A stretch of 64,000 bases of DNA from Mytilisepta virgata. Taxonomy: Eukaryota; Mollusca; Bivalvia; Mytilida; Mytilidae. Below, one piece after another: positions 61,001 through 64,000 of the stretch (the stretch's first letter is position 1; every line of letters starts with the position of its first letter). Location of the stretch: NCBI GenBank assembly GCA_028015205.1, contig CM051519.1:86449539-86513538 (forward strand), written 5' to 3'. The notes under the pieces were generated by a model that worked only from the letters and a program-made list of their open reading frames with translations, did not search any database and was not told where the DNA came from. The translations under genes and the position numbers were made by a program.

Positions 61001-63402
61001 ATTATCCATCAATAAAATACTTGTAAACATGTTTTAAAAAAAATCTATTTATAGCCATTAGTTGATGCCAATTTCTGGAAAAAAAATTATGAAACGAACT
61101 TCCTAATAGAATCCATGCGGATTTAAGTTCGTTTTGTATGAATATCTCGATTCCGTAAGATATCGAATCCACTCACTTGTTGTAGTTGATGAGTTGGATC
61201 CCTTAAACTGTTAAAAAGGGAACAGTCTACTGAATAACACCTTTCAAGATAGATGTTCTGACATTTGGGTTTCAAAAGAGGGGATTAACTGATCATTTGC
61301 AACCTTTGTATATTTGGCAATATAACCAAGTACAAAAGTCAAAATCAGTCTTCATTGTACATGATTTTCCCTCTTTTTTTTCTTTTTTTCCGACCGACCG
61401 ACCCTATTTCTTTAAAAAAAAATCCGTAAACCAATTAATTAAAAATACACAGCTCCTTGTTATTAAATTACCACTTTGGAGATAGTTTGATTTTTTAGTG
61501 AAATAAATTCCTTTAATTCACCAAGTGAACTAAAAGCTGTCATTTCATTAGTAAATATTGATATGAGTGGTGTATCCACTGTTGTGGAATAATTACAGAG
61601 GTAGTTGGGTTAGCATTTGAAAGCAGATAAGGTTGTTGTGATTTTACAAAGGGTCCCACAACTGATAGATTAATCTTGTGCATATTACATACAGTTTAAG
61701 TAATTTTCATGTGATAAAAATAAAAACACCATTTAGACTATAGCTAGTCTAAGCAGAATTTTACTTTTGGACAGCTAATATTTATCCCTTAATAGGGGTA
61801 ATGCTGTTACCACATTTGATATACTCGGTGTGAGTTCTATATTGATTTCTTCATGGTTTCAGTAATGTGGTCACCAGTAACATTTAATCACATTCCCTGA
61901 ATTTCACATTAAGAATTGTTTCCCTGGGCCATTGAGAAGTTTATTTCTCTGTGAATATACAAATGTATTGGGTAAATGAGTCATCTTTAAATGTTACAGA
62001 CTGGTACAGTTGACTGCTATGATATGGATAAAATTGGAACGAAGTTGGTACTTGGAAGAAGAGATCTCGTTACAATGGCATTATTATGTGGATGTGACTA
62101 TCAGCAGGAAGGAGTGTATAGTGTTGGAGTTCAAAAAGCAAAGGAATTTATTCAGCTGTGTCACAAACTTGAATTGGATCCACTTTCTAGGTATGAAGTG
62201 GTACAGTTTATTGTTACACATAAGACTTAGGGCGCATATTGGACTGAAATCATATTTTTTAAAACATAAGAAAGATCAAATTAAATCTTCAGAAGTCATC
62301 AGAAAGAAAAATCATTAATATACCATATATGACTTTCAGTATATGCTACAGTCAATAGAATTTCTATAATAAAACTAAAAATATGAATTCCAGAAATGAC
62401 GCAATCAATAGAATTTCTGTAATAAAACTAAAAATATGAATTCCAGGATGACACGTTGGCACAAAATTTGTTGAAAAAAGATTTACCATACAACTGTATA
62501 AACCAGTTGAATAGCATCCTAAAACTAATGTGTGCAACTGTTACTGTCAGTACACGCAAATGATCATACATTAAATTTTGTTCCTACCCTGAGTGATATT
62601 TATATTTTGATATCATCATGTCGGCCATGGTAGAATTTTATCCAACTTTTTAAGGCCATTTATTTTTAATAAGTTGGTTTACGGATCCGCCAACCCGATT
62701 TTGCCGATTTGAAGGAAAAAAATAAAAATTGAAAATTTTGGTTTTTTATTACCTCCAACCCTCTGAAATCAGCCATCCCAAAAATAAAAATAAATTTAAA
62801 TCCTTTTTGCATCAAAATTTCATAAAAGATTATCAAATTCATCAATAAAATTCTTGTAAACACTACCAAAAATAAAATCTTTTTATAGCCGTTAGTTGAT
62901 GTCAATTTCCGAAACAAGTTTTATGAAATGAATTTCCTAATAGAATCCATGTGGCTTTTAAGTTTGTTTTGTATGAATATCTTGATTCCATAAAATATCA
63001 AATCCACTCATTTTCTAAGTGAAAATGTATGTTGTCGTAGTTGACGAGTCGGATCCCTTAGGGAACAGCAGATGATTAATGTAACAAAAAGTCTTAAACT
63101 GATCATTTGCAACCTTTTTATATTTTGCAATATAGACAAGATTGTTCAAAATCAGTCTTCATTGTACATGATTTTCCCTCTTTTTTTTCTTTTTTTCCGA
63201 CCGATCGACCCTATTTTTTTTCAAAAAACAAATCTGTAAACCAATTAATTAAAAATAAATGGCCTAATATATATTTATGTAATTTTTTAAAATTGTTTTA
63301 GGATAATGAATTGGAGGGCAAATACAGAGCTGAACAATTTACAGACAATCAAAGACAGTCCTCAGAAGAAATTATCTCACTGCGCATTGTGTAAACACTT
63401 GG
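58006..63402 (+). CDS. GEN1: GEN1 Holliday-junction resolvase (XPG/FEN1 family), first six exons, 3' partial
   Basis: Seen: exons 58006-58166, 59177-59339, 59836-59925, 60518-60598, 62000-62190, 63302-63402, all GT-AG and phase-consistent, encoding about 262 residues. The XPG N-domain starts MGVTKLWSIL (free N-terminus needed for catalysis), with the first metal Asp in VAVDLSSW. The acidic pair in VFVEDG follows. The XPG I-domain has GEAEALC and LTSDGDTLLYG, then GCDY and the helix-two-turn-helix. The last exon carries HCALCKHLG, matching a Cys/His block in animal GEN1 (HCSVCxHPG in human, from memory). Known: GEN1 cuts Holliday junctions symmetrically in mitosis and acts outside the nucleus until nuclear breakdown. 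The H2TH motif reads GVYSVG where GVxGVG is usual. The chromodomain and tail are beyond the window. The order of motifs and GEN1-specific exon make FEN1, EXO1 or XPG unlikely. Confidence 0.9.
60801..61450. mobile_element. GEN1-intron MITE, copy 1
   Basis: The 5' end is AGGCCATTTATTTTTAATTA then GTTGGTTTACGGAT; the 3' end is AATCCGTAAACCAATTAATT then AAAAATAC, its inverted form, truncated before GGCC. The interior has CCGACCCGATTTTCGCGATT and CGACCGACCGACCC. It is in the intron 60599-61999. Confidence 0.75.
62347..62447. repeat. About 55-bp intronic tandem duplication
   Basis: CAATAGAATTTCT-TAATAAAACTAAAAATATGAATTCCAG occurs twice in succession within the GEN1 intron 62191-63301. Confidence 0.7.
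62653..63265. mobile_element. GEN1-intron MITE, copy 2
   Basis: It has the same orientation and body as copy 1, with complete inverted ends AGGCCATTTATTTTTAAT and ATTAAAAATAAATGGCCT (arms about 33 bases). It ends 36 bases before the exon at 63302, so the polypyrimidine tract of that acceptor lies just outside it. The target duplication is unclear (TTA/AAT flanks). Confidence 0.75.
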
Positions 63403-63764
63403 GTAGTAAACAAATTATCACACTCGACACAATTAAATTATTTATTTAATGATCAAATTATCACACATTTGGTTTATACAATACATTAAAAAAAAGTAAA
63501 AAGTATTAATGTACCTTTTGTTTCCAGGAGACAAAATTAATTATTGTCTTTTCCGTTGCTGAAATGCCTCAAATATTTTATAAGAGATTTACCATCCCTT
63601 ATAATATTGGTATATACCAAAATGTTATTTGAAATGTACAGAATTGTAATCTCCAGACTTTTTCATCAGGAAATTACTGGTAGATTCTGAAGTATTTGTG
63701 ATACACAGAAGACTTGTATATTGGGTCCTTTTACCATTTCTAACAATAATATATTGTTTAGCCT

Positions 63765-64000
63765 TTCTACTTAAAAAAATGAAACTTTATTAATAAGTAC
63801 ATGAAAACATTTTTCTTATTGTTTCCAGTGTAAATATTCATAATTATTCTAAAAAACTTAAATCATTACTAAAATGGTGAAAAATGGTTTCAAAATATTG
63901 CCAAGTTCTTTGTATCTGTGATCAAAGTTTTGAAGTTGCTGAAAGGAATCACTAGACTGAAATTTCCTTAGGCTCCTCTATACAGTTATCTTATTAAAGT
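63765..64000. repeat. Dispersed repeat, reverse complement of 28570-28830
   Basis: CATGAAAACATTTTTCTTAT, GTATCTGTGATCAAAG and CTGAAATTTCCTTAGGCTCC are inverted matches to the copy at 28.6 kb. It continues past the window edge, probably within the next GEN1 intron. Confidence 0.6.

Overview
This window looks like nuclear DNA of a lophotrochozoan animal, most likely a bivalve mollusc of the mussel/oyster kind. It is AT-rich and has spliced genes with long introns and GT-AG junctions. It also carries many repeats whose ends resemble common bivalve elements. The species assignment is inference from gene type and repeat style, because no search could be run.

I can support three protein-coding genes, all on the + strand. 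(1) 652-23105: the last 19 exons of a CEP95 (CCDC45)-like centrosomal coiled-coil gene; its N-terminal exons lie before the window. (2) 33979-45669: a complete 10-exon model whose phases all agree. It encodes 500 residues: a long coiled-coil region that may be BAR/F-BAR-like, a proline-rich linker and a C-terminal SH3-like domain with altered key residues. (3) 58006-63402: the first six exons of GEN1, the XPG/FEN1-family Holliday-junction resolvase, which runs off the right end. A small SAM-domain gene or pseudogene (1259-4414) sits in the first visible CEP95 intron.

The genes are unrelated in function and show no sign of being an operon or cluster. Most of the window is introns and intergenic DNA filled with mobile elements. 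0.6-23 kb: CEP95 exons with MITEs, two SINEs and terminal-hairpin repeats. 23-34 kb: a 61-bp minisatellite, a 2.1-kb hairpin-ended composite repeat and a decayed antisense LINE. 34-38.8 kb (intron 1 of gene 2): a SINE split by a BEL/Pao-type LTR element that itself holds a PIF/Harbinger-like MITE, giving three datable insertions. 38.8-45.7 kb: the body of gene 2 plus a second LINE fragment. 45.7-58 kb: a 34-bp minisatellite, a Tc1-type MITE, a foldback element with about 98-bp arms and a perfect 9-bp target duplication, and about 4 kb of hairpin-ended repeats. 58-64 kb: GEN1, with two copies of one MITE in its introns.

The best candidate for something under-described is the recurring element class with a hairpin at each end, internal minisatellite units and a 3' end of hairpin plus CTAG-T. 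It looks like a non-autonomous Helentron/Helitron2 derivative and covers roughly 8 kb here.
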